Assembly: GCF_000427805.1 (NCBI RefSeq)
Contig: NZ_ATYS01000019.1
Coordinates: forward strand, 43,346-107,345
Origin: Budvicia aquatica DSM 5075 = ATCC 35567
GTDB taxonomy: Bacteria > Pseudomonadota > Gammaproteobacteria > Enterobacterales > Enterobacteriaceae
Direction of reading: 5' to 3'
Length of the DNA: 64,000 bases
The stretch's first letter is position 1. Every line of letters begins with the position of its first letter. The notes beneath the pieces were generated by a model. That model worked only from the letters and a program-made list of their open reading frames with translations, was not told the DNA's origin and ran no database searches. The position numbers and the translations under genes are program-made. Shown here one piece after another: positions 19,142-28,556 of the stretch.

Positions 19142-19171
19142 TCCCCGCTTTTTTCTTGAGTGGGGATTTTT
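19142..19171 (+). terminator. Terminator after thiolase
   Basis: TCCCC pairs with GGGGA around a 15-nt T-rich loop, followed by TTTTT. The stem is short. Confidence 0.5.
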
Positions 19172-19356
19172 ATCGGCTGGCCGTGTTATCGGCGCAAGCT
19201 ACCGCTAAATTCTCGCAATATTTCTTAGGTTTGCAGGTGCATTTTTGTGACCACCCAGCGCGAATCTAATCAGCAAAAATATTACCATTGCATGCTTCGG
19301 AAGGAGAGCGGTATTGAGACGAGTGACCGCGTGATTTAATCAGCTCCCGACGTTAA

Positions 19357-19426
19357 TTTCGTTCGCATAATCAACATCGGAATATTTGTTTTCTCTGGCG
19401 GCTGAGGGGCGGTGTTCTTGGTGTGT
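19357..19426 (+). repeat. Dispersed intergenic repeat, copy 1 (degenerate LAAEGR frame)
   Basis: Aligns without gaps over about 50-60 bases to 58284-58345. Shared blocks are TTTCGT.CG, TCG.AATATT and GCGGC.GAGGGGCGGT. In one frame it reads SEYLFSLAAEGRCSWCVTDS then TAG, matching the reading frame of the other copy, but the position of that copy's ATG is ACA here and a TAA lies just upstream. It is therefore a decayed copy of something that may once have been coding, or a non-coding repeat with chance frame agreement. Confidence 0.6.
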
Positions 19427-19545
19427 AACAGACTCATAGCCTATCATTTCCTAAATGACAGATATTCTGCTTTACCCAATATATAGCTCCCCCTTTTTAG
19501 GCCACAATCTGAAGAGTGACATAATAATAAAAAGGAAATCCCTGC

Positions 19546-20472
19546 ATGTTCGATAAAATCATCTTTTTTTGCACGGTAGTGAAATTAGGCTCACTCAGCA
19601 AGGCCGCAGAAGAGTTTAATATTTCCGTTTCTGCCGCCAGCCGCTGGGTCGCTGAATTAGAAAAAGAGATGGGGGTGAGTTTATTAAAGCGTTCGACGCG
19701 TAGGGTTTCGCCATCTCAAACGGGAATGCATTTATATGAGAAATTTGAACCATTAATGCGCCAAGCCCGTGAAATGATTGAAGAGGTTGTCAGTACCGGT
19801 AATGACTATATCGGGCTTATCCGCATAGCCTCGACTCCGCTGTTTGCCACGGAGTATTTGGTCGATATTATCTCTGCCTTCTTAATTGAATACCCTAAAA
19901 TTAAAGTCAAACTATTTATTAATCCTTTTCCGGTCGATTTAGTTGATGAGGTGGACTTCTCTATCCGTGCTCAGGCGACTTATAAAGGTAAAATCGATCT
20001 TGATTCCTCAGATGTTCGTAAGCGACTGATTAGTGAGCCTTTGGTGACGGTTGCATCCTCTGTTTATCTGAATGACCATCCTGCTCCTCAAACTCCGGAA
20101 GATCTGGCTAACCATCGTTGCCTCTATTCTAAGAGTCTGGTGAGTGGTAATAAGTGGCAATTCTTTCTTAATGGCAAAATGAGTATCTACAATATCCCTA
20201 ACTTTTTTGAATGTGATAACTCTGAAATACTCAAACGCTTGGCGCTTAACCATGCCGGTATTGCCTATTTACCCAAGTCGTTAGTGGGAGAAGATATCAA
20301 ACAAGGCCGCCTGATCAGTATATTAGACAACTATATGGCCAGTACTTTTGACATAAGCCTGTTCTATAAACGACGGGAACATTACCCGGCGCGCCTGTCA
20401 TTATTTAAAGATTATTTGATTGAGAAATTAGAGGCCCGGCTGGCGACAAAAAGAAAAGCTGAATCTCCTTGA
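19546..20472 (+). CDS. LysR-family transcriptional regulator
   Basis: 308 residues. An N-terminal winged helix (about 1-60; KLGSLSKAAEEFNISVSAASRWVAELE) precedes a LysR substrate-binding domain (about 90-295). The N-terminal spacing and the FEPLMRQAREMIEEV linker place it in the CrgA/DsdC-like group. It is on the same strand as the hydroxy-acid operon, 435 bp downstream, and is the nearest candidate regulator for it, though no direct evidence links them. The start is preceded by AAAAGGAAA. Confidence 0.9.
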   Translation: MFDKIIFFCTVVKLGSLSKAAEEFNISVSAASRWVAELEKEMGVSLLKRSTRRVSPSQTGMHLYEKFEPLMRQAREMIEEVVSTGNDYIGLIRIASTPLFATEYLVDIISAFLIEYPKIKVKLFINPFPVDLVDEVDFSIRAQATYKGKIDLDSSDVRKRLISEPLVTVASSVYLNDHPAPQTPEDLANHRCLYSKSLVSGNKWQFFLNGKMSIYNIPNFFECDNSEILKRLALNHAGIAYLPKSLVGEDIKQGRLISILDNYMASTFDISLFYKRREHYPARLSLFKDYLIEKLEARLATKRKAESP

Positions 20473-20510
20473 AGTTCCTGAGCCATAAACGTACAATTCA
20501 CCGTCATTTT

Positions 20511-20594
20511 TTCAGCCGTACACTTAAACACGTTCCTTGCTTCCATGGGCCACGGCTGACCCTGACAGGAGGCTGAATAATCCGTAAGGAGCAA
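20511..20594 (+). promoter_or_regulatory. Structured rpsF leader (candidate S6:S18 autoregulatory RNA)
   Basis: TTCAGCC at 20511 can pair with GGCTGAA at 20571-20577, and CAGCCGT can alternatively pair with ACGGCTG at 20552-20558. A structured element in the rpsF leader that binds the S6:S18 complex is known in bacteria. The position fits, and AAGGAG precedes the start. Confidence 0.5.
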
Positions 20595-20996
20595 TTGATG
20601 CGTCATTACGAAATCGTCTTTATGGTCCATCCAGACCAAAGCGAACAAGTTCCAGGCATGATCGAACGTTACACAGGTGCGATCACAACTGCAGGTGGTA
20701 CTATCCACCGTTTAGAAGATTGGGGCCGCCGTCAACTGGCTTATCCAATTAATAAACTGCATAAAGCTCACTACGTTCTTCTGAACGTTGAAGCACCTCA
20801 GGAAGCGATCGATGAACTGGAAACTAACTTCCGTTTCAACGACGCCGTTATCCGTAACATGGTAATGCGTACTAAGCATGCCGTAACAGAAGCTTCACCA
20901 ATGGTTAAAGCGAAAGACGAGCGCCGTGAGCGTCGTGAAGATTTCGCAGAAGAAAGCATTGATGATTCTGATGATGTTGAGGATTCTGAAGAGTAA
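20595..20996 (+). CDS. rpsF: 30S ribosomal protein S6
   Basis: 133 residues (E. coli 131-135). [25 protein letters not shown] and the RNA-contacting [14 protein letters not shown] are diagnostic. The acidic, Asp/Glu/Ser-rich C-terminal tail, ending DDVEDSEE, is the target of glutamylation by RimK in E. coli. S6 binds S18 in the platform of the 30S subunit. First gene of rpsF-priB-rpsR-rplI. Confidence 0.98.
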   Translation: MMRHYEIVFMVHPDQSEQVPGMIERYTGAITTAGGTIHRLEDWGRRQLAYPINKLHKAHYVLLNVEAPQEAIDELETNFRFNDAVIRNMVMRTKHAVTEASPMVKAKDERRERREDFAEESIDDSDDVEDSEE

Positions 20997-21002
20997 TCGC
21001 AC

Positions 21003-21555
<553 letters not shown>

Positions 21556-21591
21556 TCGGCAACTGTCCACGAACTTAGAGAGGATACGGTA

Positions 21592-22044
21592 ATGCAAGTT
21601 ATTCTACTTGATAAAGTTGCTAACTTAGGCAGCCTAGGTGATCAAGTTAACGTTAAGTCGGGCTATGCTCGCAACTATCTGGTTCCGCAAGGTAAAGCGG
21701 TTCCGGCAACCAAGAAAAACGTTGAGTACTTCGAAGCTCGCCGTGCAGAATTAGAAGCCAAACTGGCTGGCGTTCTGGCAGCAGCTGAAGCTCGTGCAGC
21801 TCAGATCACTGGTCTGGGTAGCGTGACTATCGCTTCTAAAGCAGGCGATGAAGGAAAACTGTTCGGTTCTATCGGTACACGTGACATTGCTGATGCAGTT
21901 ACTGCAGCAGGTGTTGAAGTGGCTAAGAGCGAAGTTCGTCTGCCAGACGGCGTTTTACGCAACGTTGGCGAGTTCGAAGTAAGCTTCCAAGTCCATAGCG
22001 AAGTATTCGCTAAACTGAACGTGATCGTGGTTGCTGAAGACTAA
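21592..22044 (+). CDS. rplI: 50S ribosomal protein L9
   Basis: 150 residues. The N-terminal domain that binds 23S rRNA ([30 protein letters not shown]) is linked by a long helix to the C-terminal domain. L9 projects from the L1 stalk base and helps keep the reading frame. AGAGAGG lies 8-9 bases before the start. Last gene of the operon, followed by a strong terminator. Confidence 0.98.
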   Translation: MQVILLDKVANLGSLGDQVNVKSGYARNYLVPQGKAVPATKKNVEYFEARRAELEAKLAGVLAAAEARAAQITGLGSVTIASKAGDEGKLFGSIGTRDIADAVTAAGVEVAKSEVRLPDGVLRNVGEFEVSFQVHSEVFAKLNVIVVAED

Positions 22045-22067
22045 TATTTAGTTTTCTTACCATGTTA

Positions 22068-22100
22068 AAAAAACGCCAGCTTATGCTGGCGTTTTGCTTT
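22068..22100 (+). terminator. Terminator after rplI
   Basis: AAACGCCAGC, loop TTAT, GCTGGCGTTTT: a 10-bp stem with flanking A and T tracts. Confidence 0.9.
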
Positions 22101-22177
22101 TTATCGTTTTCATTTGTCTAACCGGGCCCTAAACTGGAATCTGTATTCGGAGACCTAATTGATACAAGGAGAGCGAT

Positions 22178-22549
22178 ATGACCACTGAAAATATTCAACT
22201 CGTTCGTGTTTATGATGTGCCAGAACCTGCACTAGAGAACAGTTTTTTGGTTGATCGTCTATGGCCCCGAGGGATAAGTAAAGTTCGGTTAACCGGCGTG
22301 CCTTGGCTAAAGAGCATTGCTCCCAGCGAAGCGTTACGACGCTGGGTACATGAAGATCCTAACCGGTGGGAAGAGTTTCGTGGGCGCTATCTCGCCGAGC
22401 TGGAACAGACTGATGGCTGGAAGCCTCTGGTTGAGCTATTGCAACAAGGGGCGGTAGTGACATTACTGTTCGCGAATAAAGACACCGTACATAATCAGGC
22501 GGTGGTGCTGCGGGATTTTTTACAGCAAAAACTTAGCGTTCCCGTTTAA
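22178..22549 (+). CDS. DUF488 family protein (YeaO-like)
   Basis: 123 residues. VYDVPEPALENSFLVDRLWPRGISK and RWVHEDPNRWEEFRGRYLAELEQ, with the C-terminal TLLFANKDTVHNQAVVLRDFL, define a DUF488 protein like E. coli YeaO (115 residues). Its biochemical role is unknown; the family has a compact alpha/beta fold with a conserved R-W-P-R-G loop and Asp/Lys near the C-terminal strand. The gene is preceded by GGAGAG. Its 3' end overlaps the convergent ytfB by 17 bases. Confidence 0.88.
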   Translation: MTTENIQLVRVYDVPEPALENSFLVDRLWPRGISKVRLTGVPWLKSIAPSEALRRWVHEDPNRWEEFRGRYLAELEQTDGWKPLVELLQQGAVVTLLFANKDTVHNQAVVLRDFLQQKLSVPV

Positions 22550-23228
22550 AGCTGCCATCGCGCTGGCGAACAAACAGCGCCGAACGGTTCGGCGTTAGTT
22601 CAACTTCTAATGCTGTAACCTGTCGGTCGGGGGTCACTTGTACTTTTATTTTCTGCCCTACTCGAAGTTCGTTCAGCGGTCGCCCTTGGCCTTCAACTCT
22701 GGCAAGTAAAAATGCATCGGTTACCGTGTAGTTATTCTCTCTGAATAGCTGGGTCAGCGTGTGGCCACGCTGAATAGTGAACTCTTTCCACTGCCCGTTA
22801 TCTGCCGGCGGTGGTGTCTGAGCTGTCGCAGGTTCTGCCGGCTGTTGTTGTGGCTCTGGCTGAACCTGTGGTGGGGTTTCAGCACTTTGCTGTGGCTGTG
22901 TTGCTACTGGTTCGGCCTGTGCAGGTGCGCTATGCGGTTCAGAAACTTCCGGTGTGGAAGGCGGTGTTTGTGGCTGATTCTGTGTTGCAGACGCGCTGAT
23001 ATCAACCGGGGTAGCCGGGCTATTATTGGTTTGGTCTTCAGGGGTTGAGCTTGGCCAGAAGAATGCTCCGAGCAGTAACAGCGTTGCGAGTATAACGCCA
23101 CGGCGATGCGGATAAGGCAGCGGAGACATCCAGTCGAAGCTATCAGACAGATGCCACAGTTTAGATAACCCGGCTTTAAGCGGATTACTGCCTGTGAATG
23201 CTTTTTTTCTGCCTTTGTTTGCTTGCAT
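22533..23228 (-). CDS. ytfB: OapA-type cell division protein YtfB
   Basis: 231 residues from the ATG at 23228, chosen for GGGAG about 8 bases upstream; the frame stays open to 23273. A cytoplasmic basic N-terminus precedes one transmembrane helix (GVILATLLLLGAFFW), then a periplasmic Pro/Gln-rich linker (about residues 70-145) and an OapA/LysM-like domain at the end (WKEFTIQRGHTLTQLFRENNYTVTDAFLLARVEGQ). E. coli YtfB localises to the septum and binds glycans. The linker repeats PQ and AE units. It has its E. coli place after rplI. Confidence 0.88.
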   Translation of the reverse strand: MQANKGRKKAFTGSNPLKAGLSKLWHLSDSFDWMSPLPYPHRRGVILATLLLLGAFFWPSSTPEDQTNNSPATPVDISASATQNQPQTPPSTPEVSEPHSAPAQAEPVATQPQQSAETPPQVQPEPQQQPAEPATAQTPPPADNGQWKEFTIQRGHTLTQLFRENNYTVTDAFLLARVEGQGRPLNELRVGQKIKVQVTPDRQVTALEVELTPNRSALFVRQRDGSFKRER

Positions 23229-23392
23229 TATTCTACTCCCTTCTAACTTAGCCCAGCGTTTCGCAATCAGCATAAGCCTGAGAGGCTCGCCTTGCTATGG
23301 CGTCATCTTATCCATAATAGACCGAATTACCTAGCGTATGTAAATAATATATATAGGCTACTGTCCATTTTTGGTCGTCGCTATCCCTGACT

Positions 23393-24277
23393 TTAGCCTG
23401 GCTGAATTGCGCTTTGTACTGACTGGATAAAGCGCTCTGTTGCAATTGATGGCTCTGTACCCCAGAGACAATAGACGCCTCGGCGCGGCTCTTCTTTAAT
23501 TGGAATAGAAACCAGATTATTACAGCGCTCGGCGGTAGATATCGGAACGATTCCAACCGCTAACCCTCTTCGAACAATGTTCTCAAGCCATTCTACGTGA
23601 TCAATTTCGAAGTTTACATGGCGTTGAATTCCGGCTGCCTGAAAGGCTTTATCGGTCTGAAGCCGGGCCGCACTGTCTGAATAATAGTCGACCATAGGCT
23701 CATGGGATAACGTTTGTAACGTAATTTGCTGCATTTTTGCCAGAGCATGCGCAGGAGGCAACAGCGCGACTAAAGGTTCACTGGCTATCTGAATATGGGG
23801 AAGAGATAATATAGTGGCATCCCCCGGCTCAGAAATACCAATAAAGGCGATGTCAGTCTTATTCCGGCGTATATCCTCGGCCAAGTTTTTACTCATCGCA
23901 ATATACAGCCTGATATTGACCTCTGGATTCACTGCATGAAACTGCGCCAGAAGTTCTGCCAGATCGAGCATATGTAATGCCGATATACTACCGATGGTCA
24001 GCGTGCCGGAAATTTTATCCTTGGTAGCGGCTACCTGATTGATCAGGTTCTGGCTGGCATCAAGCAGCTTTCTGGCCGGGCCGATGATGGCATGGCCAGC
24101 CGCCGTGAGTTCGACCCGGCGGGAAGTTCGTTTGAAGAGTTCACAGCCCAACTCTTGTTCAAGTTTGGCGATTTGATGACTTAAGGCCGATTGAACAATA
24201 TGGCAACGTTCAGCAGCACGGGTAAAGTTCTGCTCCTCAGCGACTGCCAGCACATAGGTCAGCTGTTTTAAATTCAT
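23393..24277 (-). CDS. LysR-family transcriptional regulator, divergent from an MFS exporter
   Basis: 294 residues. The N-terminal helix-turn-helix (MNLKQLTYVLAVAEEQNFTRAAERCHIVQSALSHQIAKLE) is of the CynR/OxyR-like LysR group, followed by the effector domain (about 90-290). It is transcribed away from the MFS gene with a 100-bp shared promoter region, the standard arrangement for a LysR activator of an exporter. The effector is unknown. Confidence 0.92.
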   Translation of the reverse strand: MNLKQLTYVLAVAEEQNFTRAAERCHIVQSALSHQIAKLEQELGCELFKRTSRRVELTAAGHAIIGPARKLLDASQNLINQVAATKDKISGTLTIGSISALHMLDLAELLAQFHAVNPEVNIRLYIAMSKNLAEDIRRNKTDIAFIGISEPGDATILSLPHIQIASEPLVALLPPAHALAKMQQITLQTLSHEPMVDYYSDSAARLQTDKAFQAAGIQRHVNFEIDHVEWLENIVRRGLAVGIVPISTAERCNNLVSIPIKEEPRRGVYCLWGTEPSIATERFIQSVQSAIQPG

Positions 24278-24377
24278 ATTAATCTCATTATGAGATAGAT
24301 TGGATGAAAATTATACATTGGAAGGATTGCTGAAACTACCAGATACTCTGGAAATCGTCATTTTAAGAATCTAAAAT

Positions 24378-25580
24378 ATGAATCAGAAAACGGATAATAA
24401 ATCGTTAACGCCAGCCTTGATAGCGTTGATGTCTATCGCCACCGGTTTGGCGGTTGCCAGTAATTATTATGCTCAGCCATTGTTGGATACTATTGCTTCC
24501 GCATTTGGGTTAACGGTTAGTCAGGCCGGATTTATTGTTACCGCCGCTCAATTGGGTTATGCCGCCGGGCTGATGTTTATTGTTCCTCTTGGCGATATGT
24601 TTGAACGCCGCGCTTTAATCGTACTGATGACGCTTTTATCGGCCGCGGGGTTACTGATTACTGCCCTGTCTTCTACTATTCTGTGGGTGATTATCGGTAC
24701 GGCACTAACGGGACTCTTTTCAGTGGTGGCCCAGATTCTGGTTCCTCTAGCGGCTACGCTGGCAGAGCCGCAGAAACGAGGTAAAGTGGTCGGCACGATT
24801 ATGAGCGGGTTGCTGTTAGGTATTTTACTGGCTCGTACTGTTGCCGGCCTATTAGCCTCGCTGGGTGGATGGCGCACGGTGTACTGGGTTGCCAGCATAT
24901 TTATGGTGGTGATGGCATTCATATTATGGCGCGCACTTCCCCGCTATAAACAGCAGAGCGGATTGAATTACCCGCAGTTACTGATTTCAATCATTTCACT
25001 GTTTACCCGTAATGCCACCCTGCGAACCAGAGCACTGTTGGGAGCGCTGTCGTTTGCTAATTTTAGTATGTTGTGGACATCAATGGCGTTTCTATTGGCA
25101 GGCGCCCCCTATTATTATTCTGAAGCAGCCATTGGCCTGTTTGGCCTAGTGGGTGCGGCAGGTGCTTTGGCGGCGAATGGTGCCGGGCGAATGGTGGATA
25201 AGGGCAAATCCAGCAGGACAACAACGCTGGGTTTACTTCTGTTATTTGCATCCTGGCTGCCTGTGGCTTTTGGTGAGTATTCACTTTGGGCTCTGTTGGT
25301 GGGTATTGTTGTATTAGATCTTGCGGTTCAGGGGGTGCACGTCACCAATCAGACCATGATTTACCGTATGATGCCGGAAGCCCGTAGCCGCCTGACCGCC
25401 GGTTATATGACCAGCTATTTTATTGGCGGAGCTTTAGGGTCATTAGTTTCAGCGTTAGCCTATCAATATGCCCAGTGGATCGGGGTATCTGTCGCCGGTG
25501 GTGTACTGAGCCTGCTGGCGCTTATTATTTGGTTAATGACTAAAAAGAGTATTGAACGGGCAATTGTTGAGCATAATTAA
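24378..25580 (+). CDS. MFS transporter, YnfM/arabinose-efflux-like
   Basis: 400 residues with twelve transmembrane helices. The loop 2-3 motif GDMFERRALI is the MFS A motif, and GLLLGILLARTVAGLLASLGGWRTVYW, with Gly/Pro spacing in helix 5, resembles drug:H+ antiporters. SNYYAQPLLDTIA at the start of helix 1 is typical of the YnfM-like efflux group. It is divergent from the LysR gene. The exported substrate cannot be predicted. Confidence 0.9.
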   Translation: MNQKTDNKSLTPALIALMSIATGLAVASNYYAQPLLDTIASAFGLTVSQAGFIVTAAQLGYAAGLMFIVPLGDMFERRALIVLMTLLSAAGLLITALSSTILWVIIGTALTGLFSVVAQILVPLAATLAEPQKRGKVVGTIMSGLLLGILLARTVAGLLASLGGWRTVYWVASIFMVVMAFILWRALPRYKQQSGLNYPQLLISIISLFTRNATLRTRALLGALSFANFSMLWTSMAFLLAGAPYYYSEAAIGLFGLVGAAGALAANGAGRMVDKGKSSRTTTLGLLLLFASWLPVAFGEYSLWALLVGIVVLDLAVQGVHVTNQTMIYRMMPEARSRLTAGYMTSYFIGGALGSLVSALAYQYAQWIGVSVAGGVLSLLALIIWLMTKKSIERAIVEHN

Positions 25581-25683
25581 TCGCCTCTGCTCAGGGGTAA
25601 TTATCATTTTTAAAGATCCAAATTTTCCCTTAAAGGTAGCTGTGCTATGCTTCGGGTTTATTTTATCGATCTAAGGAAAAACG

Positions 25684-26304
25684 ATGACTAAGCCATCTTT
25701 TGATAGCGTAGAAGCACAGGCCAGCTATGGTATTGGTTTACAAGTCGGACAGCAGTTACAAGAGTCCGGATTAGAAGGTTTACAGCCTGAAGCATTATTA
25801 GCCGGTCTGACCGATGCACTAAACGGTAATGCTCCGTCAGTGCCTGTTGAAGCCGTTCACCGTGCTCTGCGTGAAATTCATGAACGTGCTGATAAAGTCC
25901 GTAGTGAAAAACAACAGAAAATGGCTGAAGACGGTGTCCGTTTCTTAGAAGAGAATGCTAAGCGTAGCGAAGTCAACAGCACCGAGTCTGGTTTACAGTT
26001 TGAAGTACTGACTCAGGGCGAAGGAGCAATTCCTTCACGTCAGGATCGTGTACGCGTTCATTATACCGGTACTCTGACTGACGGAACTGTATTTGACAGT
26101 TCAGTACAGCGTGGCGAGCCGGCTGAATTCCCTGTCAGCGGTGTTATTCCTGGCTGGATCGAAGCGTTAACTCTGATGCCAGTTGGTTCTAAATGGAAAT
26201 TAACCATTCCTCAGAATCTGGCATACGGTGAGCGCGGTGCAGGTGCTGCGATTCCTCCGTTCAGTACCTTAGTATTTGAAGTTGAGCTGTTGGAAATTCT
26301 GTAA
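25684..26304 (+). CDS. fklB: FKBP-type peptidyl-prolyl isomerase FklB (FKBP22)
   Basis: 206 residues, as in E. coli. An N-terminal helical dimerisation domain (about 1-95) is followed by the FKBP domain (about 115-206; [67 protein letters not shown]). No signal peptide, so cytoplasmic. It catalyses prolyl isomerisation during folding. The gene has TAAGGA 5 bases before its start and ends in a strong bidirectional hairpin. In E. coli it also follows ytfB. Confidence 0.96.
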   Translation: MTKPSFDSVEAQASYGIGLQVGQQLQESGLEGLQPEALLAGLTDALNGNAPSVPVEAVHRALREIHERADKVRSEKQQKMAEDGVRFLEENAKRSEVNSTESGLQFEVLTQGEGAIPSRQDRVRVHYTGTLTDGTVFDSSVQRGEPAEFPVSGVIPGWIEALTLMPVGSKWKLTIPQNLAYGERGAGAAIPPFSTLVFEVELLEIL

Positions 26305-26330
26305 TTTCGCAGTCGCTAAATTTACAATCT

Positions 26331-26358
26331 AAAACGCCAGCTGATGCTGGCGTTTTTA
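26331..26358. terminator. Bidirectional terminator between fklB and ytfE
   Basis: AAAACGCCAGC, loop TGAT, GCTGGCGTTTTT. Works for fklB and probably for the convergent ytfE. The core stem is the same as in the rplI terminator. Confidence 0.88.
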
Positions 26359-26380
26359 CTTATAGCCTATTTTTTTTTGA

Positions 26381-27046
26381 TTACTCTCCGCGTAGTGCTC
26401 TCGGGAATAATATATTGTTTTCCAAATGGATATGTTCCATCAGGTCAGTGATAAATTCATCGACCGAAGCATACAGGGCACGCCATGTATTGCAGGCTTC
26501 TTGAGGGGCGGTAAGATTGTTAGTGATACTTTTTATTGCTTCAACATCGTTACCGGCCCGATCGTGTTCCATCTCCATAACCCGGATTGGGCCACTGGCC
26601 TGAGCGCCCATTCCCTGCTGGATCATTGGGAATAGAATCTGTTCTTCCTTCATCATATGCTGGCTGAGATCTTGATAAATAGTATTGAGTTGTGCCGCCA
26701 AACCCTTAGGGCAGGTTGGTTTAGCGGCGTGTACACGCTCTACTTTTTCGGCCAGTAAAATAAGCTCCGGTAGTTGCTCACGATGACGCTGGTGAAATCG
26801 TTGAATAATATAGGGGATCATTTCTGAGTTAGAAGCGGTTGACCAGTCTTTATCATTGGTTGGTTTAGCTGCCAGCTGTTCTAACTGTTCAACAATAACA
26901 TCAATGTTAAGCATTTTTCTGGCTGCCGAACGTTCAAGCGTTTGTTTCCCCCCGCAGCAGAAATCGAGGTCGTATTGACGAAATAGTTTAGTTGCACCTG
27001 GAATAGCAATGGCCAGCGCACCAAGAGATTGATTTGGATAGTCCAT
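26381..27046 (-). CDS. ytfE: Iron-sulfur cluster repair di-iron protein YtfE (RIC)
   Basis: 221 residues (E. coli 220). The N-terminal ScdA-like domain has the paired cysteines [10 protein letters not shown], and the hemerythrin-like domain supplies di-iron ligands in [30 protein letters not shown] and [13 protein letters not shown]. YtfE repairs Fe-S clusters damaged by nitric oxide or peroxide. It is a classic NsrR target, and a 23-bp NsrR-like operator lies 32 bp upstream of the start. Converges on fklB. E. coli has cycA between the two; it is absent here. Confidence 0.97.
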   Translation of the reverse strand: MDYPNQSLGALAIAIPGATKLFRQYDLDFCCGGKQTLERSAARKMLNIDVIVEQLEQLAAKPTNDKDWSTASNSEMIPYIIQRFHQRHREQLPELILLAEKVERVHAAKPTCPKGLAAQLNTIYQDLSQHMMKEEQILFPMIQQGMGAQASGPIRVMEMEHDRAGNDVEAIKSITNNLTAPQEACNTWRALYASVDEFITDLMEHIHLENNILFPRALRGE

Positions 27047-27077
27047 AAAACGCCTGTTTAATTAATCTGATTTCATT

Positions 27078-27100
27078 AAGTGGTATTTTAAATACATCTT
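27078..27100. promoter_or_regulatory. NsrR-type operator upstream of ytfE
   Basis: Two 11-bp half-sites around one central T: left AAGTGGTATTT, right AAATACATCTT (reverse complement AAGATGTATTT). The halves differ at two positions and match the enterobacterial NsrR consensus half-site AAGATGYATTT. It sits 32-54 bp upstream of the ytfE start, where NO-sensitive repression would act. Confidence 0.82.
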
Positions 27101-27246
27101 TAAAAATTGCAATCAGTCTTTTTAGGTAGGTGCATAACCCTATCTATAAGAAATAGTGATAATCAATAGGGCCAACTTGCTGGCTATTATGGGAAAAAGC
27201 GCTACTCTGGGTAATCAGAATTCGAGTGACAATAGAGGGTTTTATC

Positions 27247-28023
27247 ATGCATCTGTTATCTGAAACGTTGGAGGCAATATCTCTGCTATCCCGTCAGGCC
27301 GGAGAAGCTATTATGGCTATCTATCAGGGAGACAAACCCGTTGAAGCTAATTTTAAATCTGATAGTTCTCCGGTAACAGCCGCCGATCTGGCCGCTCATC
27401 AGTTGATCGTTGAAGGACTGACGCTCCTTACGCCGGATATTCCTATTCTTTCAGAAGAAGCTCCGCAAGACTGGGAAATCCGCCGCCATTGGCAATGCTA
27501 TTGGTTGGTTGACCCGTTAGACGGAACCAAAGAGTTTCTCAGCCGGAATGGCGAATTTACCGTCAATATTGCACTGATTGAACATGGTGTTCCCATTATG
27601 GGCGTGGTGTATGCGCCGGTGCTTGATGTGTTATACGCGGCTGAAAATAATATCGCATGGAAAGAGGCTGATGGTGAGCGCAAGGTGATTAAAGCTAAAA
27701 GTGCTTATCCGCCTAAAGTTGTATGCAGTCGATCACATCGCGACCAGCCGTTGGAAGATTTTCTCTCTTCTCTGGGGCAATATGAGACGATGGCCGTTGG
27801 TTCTTCACTGAAGTTTTGTTTAGTGGCTGAGGGCAGCGCTCAAATTTATCCGCGTTTCGGGCCAACCTGTATTTGGGATACCGGAGCAGGGCATGCCGTT
27901 GCGTTAGCCGCCGGCCTTCAGGTGAATAACTGGGATGATGTATCGCTGGATTACTCTCCGACTCCATCCTTCATCAATCCTGGTTTTTATGTTTCGGCTA
28001 ATCCCCGAAGTAAATGGAGTTAA
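27247..28023 (+). CDS. cysQ: 3'(2'),5'-bisphosphate nucleotidase CysQ
   Basis: 258 residues from the ATG at 27247, with AGAGGG 8 bases upstream; in-frame codons upstream lack a better site. It is an inositol-monophosphatase-fold, magnesium-dependent and lithium-sensitive phosphatase that removes PAP produced in sulfate assimilation. Metal-binding motifs: [13 protein letters not shown] and [10 protein letters not shown]. Divergent from ytfE. Confidence 0.96.
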   Translation: MHLLSETLEAISLLSRQAGEAIMAIYQGDKPVEANFKSDSSPVTAADLAAHQLIVEGLTLLTPDIPILSEEAPQDWEIRRHWQCYWLVDPLDGTKEFLSRNGEFTVNIALIEHGVPIMGVVYAPVLDVLYAAENNIAWKEADGERKVIKAKSAYPPKVVCSRSHRDQPLEDFLSSLGQYETMAVGSSLKFCLVAEGSAQIYPRFGPTCIWDTGAGHAVALAAGLQVNNWDDVSLDYSPTPSFINPGFYVSANPRSKWS

Positions 28024-28199
28024 TTAGTTTTATATTTCAACATGAAATTATTTATTAGATTTTTATTCGATAAAAATCTGATTTACTCCTATAGTTAAGG
28101 GTGTTCGTCGTCGGGGCAGCGTCATGGTCGATTATGTAAATAACATTAAAGAGGCTATGTACTGGTTCGATTGTAGTGTTAACTAGGTGTGTTAGCTCG

Positions 28200-28240
28200 C
28201 GCCACTAACCAGTCATTTTTGTGGCCAGGCTATAGTGGCG
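28200..28240. repeat. Inverted repeat upstream of ytfK
   Basis: CGCCACTA (28200-28207) pairs with TAGTGGCG (28233-28240) over a 25-nt loop, 30 bp before the ytfK start. It could be an operator or a leader hairpin. Confidence 0.45.
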
Positions 28241-28270
28241 TTAGGCTAAAATAATGTTGGAGGGTGTAAA

Positions 28271-28477
28271 ATGAAAATCTTCCCTAATTACAATCCACAG
28301 CGGATTGCTTTATATGTGAAGACTCTATTCCGTGGTCAGTTATATATCAAAGGTATCGGTTCTTTTGAGTTCGACATGGGAAAAATTTCGCTTCCAAAAG
28401 TGTGCGATAAACTTCACTTTCATGTTATGGCTGAAGTTAATCGTGAAGTCAGAGAGTTAAGGGCGGAGTTTGCCTAA
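28271..28477 (+). CDS. ytfK: YtfK, SpoT-interacting stress protein (DUF1107)
   Basis: 68 residues, the same length as E. coli YtfK, with [25 protein letters not shown] and [14 protein letters not shown] conserved. YtfK binds SpoT and shifts it to (p)ppGpp synthesis under phosphate or fatty-acid starvation. GGAGGG is 6-8 bases before the start. A terminator follows. E. coli ytfI and ytfJ, which lie between cysQ and ytfK, are missing here. Confidence 0.95.
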   Translation: MKIFPNYNPQRIALYVKTLFRGQLYIKGIGSFEFDMGKISLPKVCDKLHFHVMAEVNREVRELRAEFA

Positions 28478-28507
28478 TAGTCATTTAAGTTAGCATTGCT
28501 AATGACT

Positions 28508-28540
28508 AAAATGGCCATCGTAAAAGATGGCCATTTTGTG
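28508..28540. terminator. Bidirectional terminator between ytfK and ytfL
   Basis: AAAATGGCCATC, loop of 6, GATGGCCATTTT: a 12-bp perfect stem between two convergent genes. Confidence 0.88.
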
Positions 28541-28556
28541 TTTTAGCAGACCGCAT

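Larger units (their letters stand above)
19111..19545. other. Gap between thiolase and LysR genes, with a dispersed repeat
   Basis: 435 bp. A terminator hairpin lies at 19142-19171 and a repeat copy at 19357-19426. An AAAGGA-type ribosome-binding site for the LysR gene is at the right end. No intact gene was found. Confidence 0.5.
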
